This document shows positions 28,124-36,573 of a stretch of 64,000 bases of DNA, piece by piece. The stretch is from Peristeroidobacter agariperforans. GTDB taxonomy: Bacteria; Pseudomonadota; Gammaproteobacteria; Steroidobacterales; Steroidobacteraceae. Within the stretch, counting starts at the first letter, position 1; every line of letters starts with the position of its first letter. Made by a program: the position numbers and the translations under genes. Location: the NCBI RefSeq assembly GCF_004138335.1, contig NZ_RYFW01000001.1:310001-374000 (forward strand). Reading direction: 5' to 3'. The notes beneath the pieces were generated by a model. That model worked only from the letters and a program-made list of their open reading frames with translations, had not been told where the DNA came from and did no database searches.

Positions 28124-28981
28124 TCAAGCCTTTTTGCCGCGCAGCTGGGCTTCGAGATCCTTGAAGCTCGGCCGCAGATCCGCCGGCGTCGACTTGCGGC
28201 CGAACTCGATCGCGATCTGCGGCGGGTGACCCTGCAGGAATCCCATGATGCAGGTCTTGATAGCGGTGTAGAACGCCGTCTCGTCGCGCGCGCGGCGTTC
28301 CATGGCCGTGCTCATCGGGCCGAGCAGACCGTACGCGAGCAGAATGCCGAGGAATGTACCCACCAGAGCAGCCGCGACCTTGATACCGATCTCTTCCGGC
28401 GGGCCGCCGAGCGCGCCCATCGTGTTCACGATGCCGAGCACCGCGGCCACGATGCCAAAGCCCGGCATGGCGTCCGACACTTTGTTGAGCGCCTGCGCCG
28501 GCTCTTCGCCGCTGTGATGATGAGTCTCGATTTCCAGGTCCATCAGCGCTTCGAGCTGGTGCTGGTCCATGTCGCCACTGATGATGAGACGCAGATAATC
28601 CTGGATGAATTCGACGGCGTGGTGATCCTCGAGGATCAGCGGACGCTTCTTGAACAGATCGCTTTTTTCCGGCTCCTCGATGACACGCTCCAGGCCCATC
28701 ATGCCCTCCTTGCGCGCGATCGACAGCAACTCGTACATGACCGAGAACAGCGCGAGGTAGTGATCCCTGTTGTAAGGCGAACCTTTCAGCAGGGCGGGAA
28801 TGGCGGCCGCGATCTTCTTGGTGACGCTGAACGGATTGGCAATGATCATCGCGCCGATCGCGGCGCCACCGATGATGAGCAGCTCGGAGGGCTGCCACAG
28901 GGCGCCCAGTTGGCCGCCGTGGACGGCAAAGCCACCCAGCACGCAGCCAAACACCACGACGATGCCGAGGATCAGGTTCAT
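28124..28981 (-). CDS. motA: Flagellar motor stator protein MotA
   Basis: MotA (285 residues) has the expected four membrane helices: N-terminal NLILGIVVVFGCVLGGFAV and SELLIIGGAAIGAMIIANP, a long cytoplasmic loop with charged residues, then PGFGIVAAVLGIVNTMGAL and VGTFLGILLAYGLLGPMSTA. The Pro of PGFGIVAAV is the conserved channel proline. A sigma-28-type promoter lies about 50-80 bp upstream. No other flagellar gene is in the window. Confidence 0.96.
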   Translation of the reverse strand: MNLILGIVVVFGCVLGGFAVHGGQLGALWQPSELLIIGGAAIGAMIIANPFSVTKKIAAAIPALLKGSPYNRDHYLALFSVMYELLSIARKEGMMGLERVIEEPEKSDLFKKRPLILEDHHAVEFIQDYLRLIISGDMDQHQLEALMDLEIETHHHSGEEPAQALNKVSDAMPGFGIVAAVLGIVNTMGALGGPPEEIGIKVAAALVGTFLGILLAYGLLGPMSTAMERRARDETAFYTAIKTCIMGFLQGHPPQIAIEFGRKSTPADLRPSFKDLEAQLRGKKA

Positions 28982-29032
28982 TGATTATCCGTAGGAACGA
29001 TCAGCCCGCGGCTCCACGGCCGCACAGTCACT

Positions 29033-29059
29033 GATTCGGCATAATCCCCGACGGCTTGA
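29033..29059 (-). promoter_or_regulatory. Sigma-28 (FliA)-type promoter of motAB
   Basis: Read on the minus strand, TCAA (29059-29056) is followed by exactly 15 bp and GCCGAATC (29040-29033). The FliA consensus is TAAA-N15-GCCGATAA, so 3 of 4 and 6 of 8 positions match with ideal spacing. Transcription would start about 45 nt upstream of motA, consistent with late flagellar expression. Confidence 0.7.
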
Positions 29060-29163
29060 GGCGCGACCGGCATGGCAGATCCGCGGTTTCCTCCTAGGCG
29101 AATGCCTTATTGGGTTGTTTAATCACCGCCAGACAGGCACTTAGCGACGTTCGACGAGGCTTC

Positions 29164-29973
29164 ATGAATATTCTGAGAAGGCATTTTCGCGGCCTGCAGC
29201 GAGGGTCCTGGGTCGGCATCAGCGCCTGTCTGGTGGCGGCCGGAGCCTGGGCGCAGTCGCTGACCGTGATTGATTTGAAGTACCGCCGCGCGGAGGAGTT
29301 GATCCCGGTTTTGCAGCCTTTGCTCGAACAGGGCGGCGCGTTGACCGGGCAGGACTACAAACTGTTCGTCCGCACCAGCAGCGGCAACCTCTCGCAGCTG
29401 CGCTCCGCAGTCGCTCAGTTGGATAAACAACAGCGACAGATGTTGGTTTCTGTGCGCCGGAGCACAGCGCAGGACATTCAGCGGGAGCAGGCATCCGCGT
29501 CCGGAACGTTGAGCACGCGCGATGGCGTGTCTGCGACGGTGCGCGCCGGCGAGCGGAACTTGCAGACAAACGACTCGAGCGTTTCCAGCGTACAGGTGCT
29601 CGAAGGCAATTCCGCCTTCATCGCCACGGGCACGAGCGTGCCCATTGTGACGGCCGTCGCAGTCGGCGGCGGTAAACGGCCGTTCGTCGCCGGCAGGGTC
29701 GAGCATCGCAATCTGCAACGCGGCTTCATTGTGACGCCACGCGTCAATGGCGACCAGGTGATCCTGCAGATCGATCAACAGGACGAGCGCGTAGGCGGCA
29801 ACGGCATTCAATCGCAGTCATTGAACACGCAAGTCATGGGCCGGCTGGGAACCTGGATCCAGCTCGGCGGCGTGAGTGAGTCTTTCAGCAGCACCAACAG
29901 CGGCATTGCCAGTCGCAGCTACAGCACCGGCGGCAATGAGCTGTCGGTGTGGGTGAAGGTGGACGCACAGTGA
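29164..29973 (+). CDS. Short secretin-like (GspD/PilQ N-domain-type) exported protein
   Basis: The 269-residue protein has a signal peptide ending AAGAWAQ. The mature start SLTVIDLKYRRAEELIPVLQ and VAQLDKQQRQMLVSV resemble the N-domain (NolW-like) of secretins. The C-terminal half (VLEGNSAFIATGTSVPIV and RGFIVTPRVNGDQVILQI) resembles the secretin β-domain entry, but the pore-forming core is shortened. It is much shorter than functional secretins (~600 residues) and no secretion genes flank it. ATG 29164 was preferred to 29110 because the signal peptide starts there. Confidence 0.75.
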   Translation: MNILRRHFRGLQRGSWVGISACLVAAGAWAQSLTVIDLKYRRAEELIPVLQPLLEQGGALTGQDYKLFVRTSSGNLSQLRSAVAQLDKQQRQMLVSVRRSTAQDIQREQASASGTLSTRDGVSATVRAGERNLQTNDSSVSSVQVLEGNSAFIATGTSVPIVTAVAVGGGKRPFVAGRVEHRNLQRGFIVTPRVNGDQVILQIDQQDERVGGNGIQSQSLNTQVMGRLGTWIQLGGVSESFSSTNSGIASRSYSTGGNELSVWVKVDAQ

Positions 29974-30070
29974 CCCGGATCACATCGCACCGTCGAATGT
30001 TTCTTCACTGACAGCCTCGATGTGATGCGCGCACTGCGGCCGCTGGCAGCTGGTCAGTACCCTGCGCGTC

Positions 30071-30664
30071 ATGTTTGCTCATTGGCGAATCCTGGTGGCG
30101 TTGGGCGCCCTCGGTGCGGGCATAGGCGCGCTGGTGGAAGGCCGCGCCATCGATCATCCTCCGGGAGTATTGGTTGCCGATGAGCCGATCCAGCGCCTGG
30201 TGCAACGGGCGCCGTTTGCCCACGGCGAATATGAGCTGACGCCGCTGGCCGATTTCGATCTCGAAGCGCGCGTGCTATCGGTCGAGGAATACAGCATGGA
30301 CGGCGGCGCTCGCGTCTCGCCCATCGATTTCGCGCTCGGCTGGGGCCCGATGTCCGACAGCGCCGTGCTCGCTCACTTTCGCATCCGCCAGGGCGCACGT
30401 TTCTTTTCGATTTATCCCGATGAGCAGGCCATCGACCTGAACACCGCCATGCTCAATGCCTCCAACATGCACCTGATTCCCGCCGATGGCATTCTCGAGG
30501 ACCGTCTGAAGGGCGTGAAGCCAGGCAACATCGTGCGCCTGCGCGGCCAACTGGTCAGCGTGCTCGGTCCGGATAATTTCACCTGGAAGAGCTCACTGAG
30601 CCGCGCCGACCGGGGCGACGGCGCCTGCGAGTTGTTCTACGTCGAGTCGATCGAACAGCGCTGA
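30071..30664 (+). CDS. Conserved hypothetical exported or membrane protein
   Basis: The 197-residue protein has an N-terminal hydrophobic segment (ILVALGALGAGIGALVEG) that may anchor or be cleaved. The body is a soluble β-rich domain (LADFDLEARVLSVEEYSMDG, ISPIDFALGWGPMSD-like region, and LKGVKPGNIVRLRGQLVSV). A Gly/Trp-rich DFALGWGPMSD motif is recognisable in uncharacterised gammaproteobacterial proteins. Its stop lies 4 bp from the stop of the convergent Anbu gene. Function unknown. Confidence 0.75.
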   Translation: MFAHWRILVALGALGAGIGALVEGRAIDHPPGVLVADEPIQRLVQRAPFAHGEYELTPLADFDLEARVLSVEEYSMDGGARVSPIDFALGWGPMSDSAVLAHFRIRQGARFFSIYPDEQAIDLNTAMLNASNMHLIPADGILEDRLKGVKPGNIVRLRGQLVSVLGPDNFTWKSSLSRADRGDGACELFYVESIEQR

Positions 30665-30668
30665 GCCT

Positions 30669-31406
30669 TCAGCTCCGCCGCATCCACTCCGGATCCGGGA
30701 TCTCGTGGAACGCATGGCGCAAGATCTCGCTCCAGCGAGTGCGGATCATGCGGAAGTACGCATGGTTCTCGTCGATGTTCACGTGGCTGTGGATCTTCAA
30801 CTCATCGCGCTTGACCGATAGCAGGTCCAACGGCACGCCCACCGAAAGGTTCGATCGGATCGTCGAGTCCATCGAGATCAGCGCGCACTTGGCTCCCTGC
30901 GCGAGGCTGGTGCTGCGTGAGATGACACGGTCCAGGATCGGCTTGCCGTACTTCGACTCGCCAATCTGGAAGTACGGCGTCTCCGGCGTGGCCTCGATGA
31001 AATTGCCGGCCGCGTAGATACAAAACAGCCGCGGCTCTTCGGAGCCGATCTGACCGCCGAAGATCAGCGAGGCGTTGAATTCGATGTGATGCTCTTTGAG
31101 CGCCTCGGCATCGCGCTTGTGAACCTCCCGCAGCGCCTCGCCGACCGCGAGCGCCGCCTCGAACATGTTCTTGGAGGTCCAGATCCCCTTGATGCCCGGC
31201 TCGTTCTCATGCTCGTGCAAAACATTCACGACTGCCTGGGAGATGGCGAGATTGCCGGCCGACATCAGCACCATGACGCGATCGCCCGGTCGTTCGAACA
31301 AGGTTATTTTGCGGAACGTGCTGATCTGGTCCACGCCCGCGTTGGTGCGCGAGTCGGAAAGAAACACCAGCCCGGCATCGAGCAGCATGCCTACGCAATA
31401 CGTCAT
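30669..31406 (-). CDS. Anbu proteasome-type peptidase
   Basis: This is the ancestral beta-subunit (Anbu/BPH-like) of the Ntn-hydrolase proteasome superfamily, 245 residues. The start MTYCVGMLLDAGLVFLSDSR gives Thr as first residue after Met removal, the expected nucleophile. Asp is in SDSRTN and Lys in STFRKITLF, as in HslV Thr1/Asp17/Lys33. It is the last gene of a four-gene operon with transglutaminase, alpha-E and ATP-grasp genes, the classical Anbu neighbourhood. Its physiological substrate is not established. Confidence 0.93.
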   Translation of the reverse strand: MTYCVGMLLDAGLVFLSDSRTNAGVDQISTFRKITLFERPGDRVMVLMSAGNLAISQAVVNVLHEHENEPGIKGIWTSKNMFEAALAVGEALREVHKRDAEALKEHHIEFNASLIFGGQIGSEEPRLFCIYAAGNFIEATPETPYFQIGESKYGKPILDRVISRSTSLAQGAKCALISMDSTIRSNLSVGVPLDLLSVKRDELKIHSHVNIDENHAYFRMIRTRWSEILRHAFHEIPDPEWMRRS

Positions 31407-31480
31407 AGCTACAACCGCAATTAGTGGGCGGCAGTGCCCAGGAAACGCGAACTATAGACTCTCTCTCGAGACACAGGCCA

Positions 31481-32287
31481 TCACTGTTGCGCGGCTGCTG
31501 CAATCCGTACCGCGACCTGCATTTCTTCCGCTCCGCCGCCGCGACGGACACCGCGAACCGGACAAGCATCGAGGTAATCGCGACCTACGGCCAGCCGGCA
31601 ATGTCGCCCGTCGGTGGGCGTGCGATGAGTCACATCGATGGACATCCAGCCTTGTTCCCGGCCGGTCCAAACATCCACCCACGCGTGGCTGGCGATTTCG
31701 CCCTGGGGGCCTGCGTAAAAGTACCCGCTGACATAGCGTGCTGGAATGCCGGCGCTGCGGCAGCTCGCTATGTAGACGTGCGCATGATCCTGGCACACGC
31801 CTGCACCCCGCGCGAACGCTCGCGAGGCGGATTCGTGCACGTCAGTGGCCCCTTTTTCATAGCGCACTTCTTTACACACCGCTTCCGCGAGCTCGAGCAA
31901 CTTGCCTCGCAAGTCCGCACCCGCTGCCAAGCGAGGGCGCGCAAAGCTTGCGATGACCTCATCTGGACGAGTGAGCGGCGTCTCGGCCAGAAAGGCCAGC
32001 GGTGACAGCTGCCCCTCGTCAGGCAACGACACGGCGGGATGATCCTCGGTCTCGACGACGCCGTTCACGACGATGCGAATTTCCTTGTGCGGCTCATCGA
32101 GGGTGAGCAAATGCACGATGTTGCCGTAAGCATCGACTTGCGAGCGACAGTGTCCCGGCGTCGCCATGTTCCAGCTGAGCGCGCGTTGCATGGGATCGCG
32201 CCGAGGGGTCAGCCGCAGGTTTTGCACGCTGCGTTTCACGGGCTCGCCGTAGCGATACAACGTTTCGTGTCGGATATGTAATTGCAC
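31481..32287 (-). CDS. Transglutaminase-like cysteine peptidase of the Anbu cluster
   Basis: The 268-residue protein has an N-terminal β-domain (VQLHIRHETLYRYGEPVKR) and a transglutaminase core with the triad Cys (GAGVCQDHAHVYIASCR), His (IASHAWVDVWTG) and Asp (WMSIDVTHRTPT). The GTG start at 32287 was chosen because it begins the conserved domain, lies 10 bp after the alpha-E stop and has AGGAG at ideal distance; an upstream frame to 32569 is antisense-like. The family may form or cleave isopeptide or amide bonds. Confidence 0.92.
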   Translation of the reverse strand: MQLHIRHETLYRYGEPVKRSVQNLRLTPRRDPMQRALSWNMATPGHCRSQVDAYGNIVHLLTLDEPHKEIRIVVNGVVETEDHPAVSLPDEGQLSPLAFLAETPLTRPDEVIASFARPRLAAGADLRGKLLELAEAVCKEVRYEKGATDVHESASRAFARGAGVCQDHAHVYIASCRSAGIPARYVSGYFYAGPQGEIASHAWVDVWTGREQGWMSIDVTHRTPTDGRHCRLAVGRDYLDACPVRGVRRGGGAEEMQVAVRIAAAAQQ

Positions 32288-32297
32288 GCACCTGCTC

Positions 32298-33245
32298 CTA
32301 GTCAGCAGCCGACACCAGGAAGTCTCGCGACACACGATCGCCGAGATCGCGCACCTTACCGAGAAATCGCACCAGGTATTCGTGCAGCCCGATTTCGAAC
32401 ACGCTGTCGATACGCCCGAAGTGCAGCGACGCCTGCAGCTCACCGGCCCGCCGCTCGGTCTCCGCTGACTGCGCGTTCCGCACCGATTGCAGGTGCATGT
32501 GTACTTGAGACATACATCGACGCAGCGAGCGCGGCATGTCATCGCGCAGAACGAGCAGTTCTGCCACACGTCTCGGCGTAATCAAGTCGCGATACACGCG
32601 ACGATAGATTTCGAACGCGGACACGGAGTGCAGCAGCGCGCTCCACTGGTAGTAATCCGCCGCGCCGCCTGCTTGTTCGCCGCGAGGGAGCAGCAAGTGA
32701 TACTTCACATCGAGAATGCGAGCGGTGCTGTCGGCGCGTTCGAGATAGGTGCCAAGCCAGGTGAAGTGCCAGGCTTCATCGCGCAACATCGTGCCTTGAA
32801 TGACGCCCCGCGCGACGTGCGAGCGATATTTCACCCACTCGAAGAAGCTGCCCACTTCCTCCTCGTTGGAAGAGCGCAGGCTGGTGCCGCGCATCTCCAG
32901 CCAGGTCGCGTTCAACGTTTCCCAGATCTCTGAAGTGAGCGTGCCACGCACGGCGCGCGCGTTTTCTCGGGCGGCGTGGACGCAGCTGCAGATGCTCAAG
33001 GGATTGTCGCGGTCGAATGCCATGAACGCGATGACGTTCGACGAGGTCACGGCGCCGTAACGCTGCCGGAAGGCGTCCATCAGACCGATGATGGTGAGAG
33101 TCGCGATCCAGCCCTGCTGCAGGATTTCAGCTCCTTGAGGGAGCAGCGACATGCGCGAGTTGACGTCGAGCATGCGAGCAAGGTTTTCGGCACGCTCGGT
33201 GTAGCGCGCCATCCAGTAGAGATGATCGGCGGTGCGGCTCAGCAT
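32298..33245 (-). CDS. Alpha-E domain protein of the Anbu cluster
   Basis: The 315-residue, all-helical protein starts MLSRTADHLYWMARYTERAE, the signature of the alpha-E (DUF403) family. It also has WHFTWLGTYLERADSTARIL and a C-terminal helix ending VSRDFLVSAAD. The fold often occurs fused or adjacent to circularly permuted ATP-grasp ligases and transglutaminases, as here. No catalytic residues are known; it may be a scaffold or carrier. Confidence 0.93.
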   Translation of the reverse strand: MLSRTADHLYWMARYTERAENLARMLDVNSRMSLLPQGAEILQQGWIATLTIIGLMDAFRQRYGAVTSSNVIAFMAFDRDNPLSICSCVHAARENARAVRGTLTSEIWETLNATWLEMRGTSLRSSNEEEVGSFFEWVKYRSHVARGVIQGTMLRDEAWHFTWLGTYLERADSTARILDVKYHLLLPRGEQAGGAADYYQWSALLHSVSAFEIYRRVYRDLITPRRVAELLVLRDDMPRSLRRCMSQVHMHLQSVRNAQSAETERRAGELQASLHFGRIDSVFEIGLHEYLVRFLGKVRDLGDRVSRDFLVSAAD

Positions 33246-33315
33246 GCGCGTACGCTCTGCGGGCTCCCCCGCCGAGAGAGGGTAACAACCTGTGGCGGCG
33301 TTATGCGCTGGTCGG

Positions 33316-34737
33316 TCATCGCTCCAGCACCCAGGTATCTTTCGTCCCGCCGCCCTGCGACGAATTCACCACCAGCGATCCTTCTCTCAGCGCCACTCTG
33401 GTCAGCCCGCCGGGCACCAATGTGACTTCCCGACCGGACAACACGAACGGTCGCAGATCGATGTGCCTCGGCGCGATGCCGGCGTCCACGAACGTCGGGC
33501 ACGCCGACAGCGCGAGCGTCGGTTGCGCAATGTATTTCTCCGGCGCGCGCAGGATCCGCTGGCGGAACGCTTCCAACTCCGCCTTGCTCGCAGCCGGGCC
33601 GATCAACATTCCATATCCGCCCGCGCCGTGAACTTCCTTTACGACCAGCTCTCGCAGATGCGCGAGCGTGTAGTCCAGATCTTCTTTGCGCCGGAGAACG
33701 AACGTCGGCACATTCGACAGCAGCGGCTCTTCGCCGAGGTAGAAGCGCACCATCTCCGGCACATAGGGATAGATGGACTTATCGTCCGCGACACCCGTGC
33801 CAATCGCATTCGCAATCGTCACGCGTCCGGCGCGGTACGCCGCCAACAATCCCGGGATGCCCAGCATCGAGTCCGGCCGAAACACCAGCGGATCCAGAAA
33901 GTCATCGTCGATGCGCCGATAGATCACATCCACTCGCTGCGGACCACGAGTGGTGCGCATGTAGACGAACTCGTCGTCGACGAACAGATCCTGCCCTTCG
34001 ACCAGCTCGATACCCATCTGCTGCGCGAGGAACGCATGCTCGAAGTACGCGCTGTTATAAGCACCCGGCGTCAGCAGCACGACGGTAGGATCGTTCACGC
34101 CCGACGGCGCGACGCTGCGCAGATTCTCCAGCAGCAGATCGGGATAGTGCTCGACCGGCGCTACCGAGTGCAGCGCGAACAGCTCGGGAAACAATCGCAT
34201 CATCATGCGCCGGTCTTCCAGCATGTATGACACGCCCGAGGGCACGCGCAGGTTGTCTTCGAGAACGTAGAACTCACCCTCGCCGGCACGCACCACATCG
34301 ATGCCGGCGATGTGCGCGTAGATGGAGCCCGGCACATCGATGCCTTGCATCTCCGGCCGGTACTGGCCATTGCACAGCACCTGCTCGGCGGGAATGCGCC
34401 CCGCGTTCAAGATCTCCTGCGAGTGATAAATGTCGTTGGTGAACGCATTCAGCGCGCGCACCCGTTGCTTCAAGCCGGCGGCGAGATGTTTCCATTCGTT
34501 GGCCGGAATGATGCGGGGAACGATGTCGAAGGGAATCAGCCGCTCGGTGCCGGCGTCCTCGCCGTAAACGGTGAACGTAATGCCGACCCGATGAAACAAC
34601 GTGTCGGCCTCGGCGCGCTTGTGAGCAACGCGCTCGCCTGGCGTGCGCGCGAGCCACGAAGCGAAGGTCTTGTAGTGCTCGTGCTCGCGCACGTCGCCGT
34701 CGCTGGCATGCATTTCATCGTACGGAGTCGCCAACAT
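33316..34737 (-). CDS. Circularly permuted type 2 ATP-grasp ligase of the Anbu cluster
   Basis: The 473-residue protein is a circularly permuted ATP-grasp enzyme (DUF404/DUF407 type). Recognisable segments are TFTVYGEDAGTERLIPFDIV, NAFTNDIYHSQEIL, LRVPSGVSYMLEDRRMMM, VEGQDLFVDDEFVYMRT and the final LVVNSSQGGGTKDTWVLER. ATP-grasp enzymes form amide bonds from an acyl-phosphate, so the operon pairs a possible peptide ligase with a transglutaminase and a protease. It is the first gene of the four. Confidence 0.93.
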   Translation of the reverse strand: MLATPYDEMHASDGDVREHEHYKTFASWLARTPGERVAHKRAEADTLFHRVGITFTVYGEDAGTERLIPFDIVPRIIPANEWKHLAAGLKQRVRALNAFTNDIYHSQEILNAGRIPAEQVLCNGQYRPEMQGIDVPGSIYAHIAGIDVVRAGEGEFYVLEDNLRVPSGVSYMLEDRRMMMRLFPELFALHSVAPVEHYPDLLLENLRSVAPSGVNDPTVVLLTPGAYNSAYFEHAFLAQQMGIELVEGQDLFVDDEFVYMRTTRGPQRVDVIYRRIDDDFLDPLVFRPDSMLGIPGLLAAYRAGRVTIANAIGTGVADDKSIYPYVPEMVRFYLGEEPLLSNVPTFVLRRKEDLDYTLAHLRELVVKEVHGAGGYGMLIGPAASKAELEAFRQRILRAPEKYIAQPTLALSACPTFVDAGIAPRHIDLRPFVLSGREVTLVPGGLTRVALREGSLVVNSSQGGGTKDTWVLER

Positions 34738-34876
34738 CCCGACCTCTGTTGTAGTCGGGCAGCGATGCCTCGACTCGAGCTGGATGTCAGGCGACGGAGC
34801 GAAAAACGTGCCAGCGCCGGAAACGGCGAGTTATGCGTGATTCCTGGGCGCTTCGGGGCGGGACGCACCAGCATAA

Positions 34877-34925
34877 GGCCCGCACGACGGGCCCCACGCA
34901 CGAGGATGGGGCGGGCCCCATCCTC
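34877..34925 (-). terminator. Two tandem hairpins downstream of the 128-aa gene
   Basis: On the minus strand the gene at 34935-35321 is followed by a perfect 10-bp stem with a 4-nt loop (34902-34925, arms GAGGATGGGG/CCCCATCCTC). A 6-bp GC stem follows (34877-34893, GGCCCG/CGGGCC) with TTATG after it. Together they look like a terminator separating this gene from the Anbu operon. Confidence 0.6.
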
Positions 34926-34934
34926 CCGACCGGC

Positions 34935-35321
34935 TCAAGGCATCTGGATCTTGCCGCCACCGCGGCCGGTGATGCCCGGCACCGGGCCCTGCGGAACCAC
35001 GAGCTGCGAAGCCTGCTGGCGGCGCATTTCCTGGATCTGCTGAACGGTGCGCTCGATCGCGACCTGGGCCGCCGGCGCAAAGCCGATCACGGCATCGGCC
35101 AGTGTCTGGCCCTCGATCTCGAAGTTGATCGGCACCGGGCCCATGTTGGTCATGATCTCGGCCTGGCCGATGAACAGCACCGGCCGGCTGGGATCGGCAG
35201 AGCCGTCGGCGCGCACCGGCGAGAGGCGGCGGATCGCACCGACGCGGCGGTCGGTGAAATTGTCCTCCTGGTAGAGCCCCTCGGCGTCCATCTGCGGGTC
35301 CTGATTGCGGTCTTCGGCCAT
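34935..35321 (-). CDS. Hypothetical cytoplasmic protein
   Basis: The 128-residue acidic protein has no signal peptide or membrane helix. Its middle (LFIGQAEIMTNMGPVPINFE and GQTLADAVIGFAPAAQVAIE) reads as a compact β-α domain, followed by a coiled stretch (RTVQQIQEMRRQQASQ) and a Gly/Pro-rich tail (VPGITGRGGGKIQMP). It is transcribed alone between terminator hairpins and a divergent small gene. I do not recognise the family. Confidence 0.72.
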   Translation of the reverse strand: MAEDRNQDPQMDAEGLYQEDNFTDRRVGAIRRLSPVRADGSADPSRPVLFIGQAEIMTNMGPVPINFEIEGQTLADAVIGFAPAAQVAIERTVQQIQEMRRQQASQLVVPQGPVPGITGRGGGKIQMP

Positions 35322-35505
35322 GTGAAACCTCTAATGAATTCGCCCGCTTGCAGCAGGCTACGGTATCTGCGAGTGCTTTTTGACAGTAGACCAGTCGGCG
35401 TGCCTGTCTTCAAGGCGAACGGTCTTCGTCAGGGGGCACAACGCCGTTACAATGGGGGCATCTTCAATGAGAGCAACGGGCGCCAGCCGCCTCGAGTGAC
35501 GACCC

Positions 35506-35805
35506 ATGCAGGAACCCGATAACCCCTTCAGCGAGGCCTTCGGCAAGGCCGTCGATCTGGGCAACCGGATCGCCGACACGGATGACAAGGCCGATATCTG
35601 GGACATCGCCGACGGTTTGCTGGCGGGAGCCGTGCAGTACTGGTTGTACTCGCGGCAGCCGTGCTCGGATCCCGAATGCGAAGAATGCCAGCCGATCAGC
35701 ACCGCCGAGGGCCGGATCGAAGAGCTGCGCAAACTGATGCGTCAATTCGCCGAAGAAAGCGAATATTTCCATTCGCCCACCGACCGCAATGTAGGCCGCG
35801 CTTAA
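35506..35805 (+). CDS. Small hypothetical protein with Cys cluster
   Basis: The 99-residue acidic protein contains a four-helix-like sequence and a short Cys motif, C-x(3)-C... in QPCSDPECEECQP, which could bind a metal. The N-terminus (MQEPDNPFSEAFGKAVDLGN) is amphipathic. It is divergent from the 128-aa gene with 184 bp between. Function unknown. Confidence 0.68.
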   Translation: MQEPDNPFSEAFGKAVDLGNRIADTDDKADIWDIADGLLAGAVQYWLYSRQPCSDPECEECQPISTAEGRIEELRKLMRQFAEESEYFHSPTDRNVGRA

Positions 35806-35835
35806 GTAGAGAAGGCTCCTTCTCCGCCCGCGCCC

Positions 35836-35860
35836 CGCGTGGCGAATTTTTCGCCACGCG
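35836..35860 (+). terminator. Terminator-like hairpin
   Basis: A perfect 10-bp stem (CGCGTGGCGA / TCGCCACGCG) with a 5-nt A/T loop lies 30 bp after the stop at 35805. No T run follows, so the call rests on stem strength and position. Confidence 0.5.
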
Positions 35861-36006
35861 CTCAGCATCATGACAGTTGCTCATTGTCAACGGCGCGCGC
35901 ATGAATTTTTCGCAGCAAAAAATAGTTTGCGTGTACGTGTTTGATCCGTAATGAGGCGTAAATACAACGGCGAAATGCGACCCGGTTTTGCGATCTGGCG
36001 CACACC

Positions 36007-36408
36007 GTGGAATTCGTGTCGCCCTTCACACTTTCGCCCGCGTGGCTTCTGCGGGAGACCGATGCGGTGGGAATGTTGAAGAACTTGAAGCTCAGACATC
36101 GCGCGTACGTGTGCGCATACAACTCGTTTCGCTTCGCCGCGCGACTGCGCGGGGACCTGAGCGAGTTCGCGCCTTCGATCGCCGAAACCCTGGAGAGCGT
36201 GGGTGATGAGCTCGCGGCGCTGGCCCGTGATAGTTGCCCGACGGAAGGCGAGCGTCGCCAGCTGATCGAGGGCCTGGAAGGCGCGCTGCGTGCGCTAGGC
36301 CTGTCGGATGCGGCCCAGGTCCACATCGTTTCTCAGCTCGCGCCACGGATCATGGCGGGCGAGCCGGCGAGCGCGAGCAAGGAAGCCTGGACGCGCATGG
36401 CGGTGTAA
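36007..36408 (+). CDS. Hypothetical helical protein, uncertain start
   Basis: The frame (133 codons from a GTG at 36007) encodes a mostly helical sequence, for example LKNLKLRHRAYVCAYNSFRF and EFAPSIAETLESVGDELAAL. An alternative ATG at 36073 (MLKNLK) would give 111 residues. Amino-acid composition is plausible for a real protein, but the frame is preceded by AT-rich DNA and I recognise no family. It ends 100 bp before the riboswitch promoter. Confidence 0.5.
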   Translation: MEFVSPFTLSPAWLLRETDAVGMLKNLKLRHRAYVCAYNSFRFAARLRGDLSEFAPSIAETLESVGDELAALARDSCPTEGERRQLIEGLEGALRALGLSDAAQVHIVSQLAPRIMAGEPASASKEAWTRMAV

Positions 36409-36507
36409 AAGCAGCCCGGGGAACAGCTGAATGAGACATAAGCTCGAGGCCCGGCCCGCAAGCCACCTGTCGCCAAACGCCTTGTCTGCTGAAAGCGACC
36501 ATATTGC

Positions 36508-36536
36508 TTGACTTATGCCTTCAGCGTGTCGATGAT
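36508..36536 (+). promoter_or_regulatory. Candidate promoter of the riboswitch transcript
   Basis: TTGACT (36508-36513), 17 bp, then GATGAT (36531-36536) form a sigma-70-like promoter. Transcription would begin about 36543, some 30 nt before the c-di-GMP aptamer. Confidence 0.55.
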
Positions 36537-36573
36537 CAAAACGTTCCTACAAAGAAATTTCTTGGTCGATTTT

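Noticed and set aside
35868-36326. 152-codon open frame on the minus strand
   Set aside because: Arg/Ser-rich shadow of the hypothetical frame at 36007-36408, without start signal.
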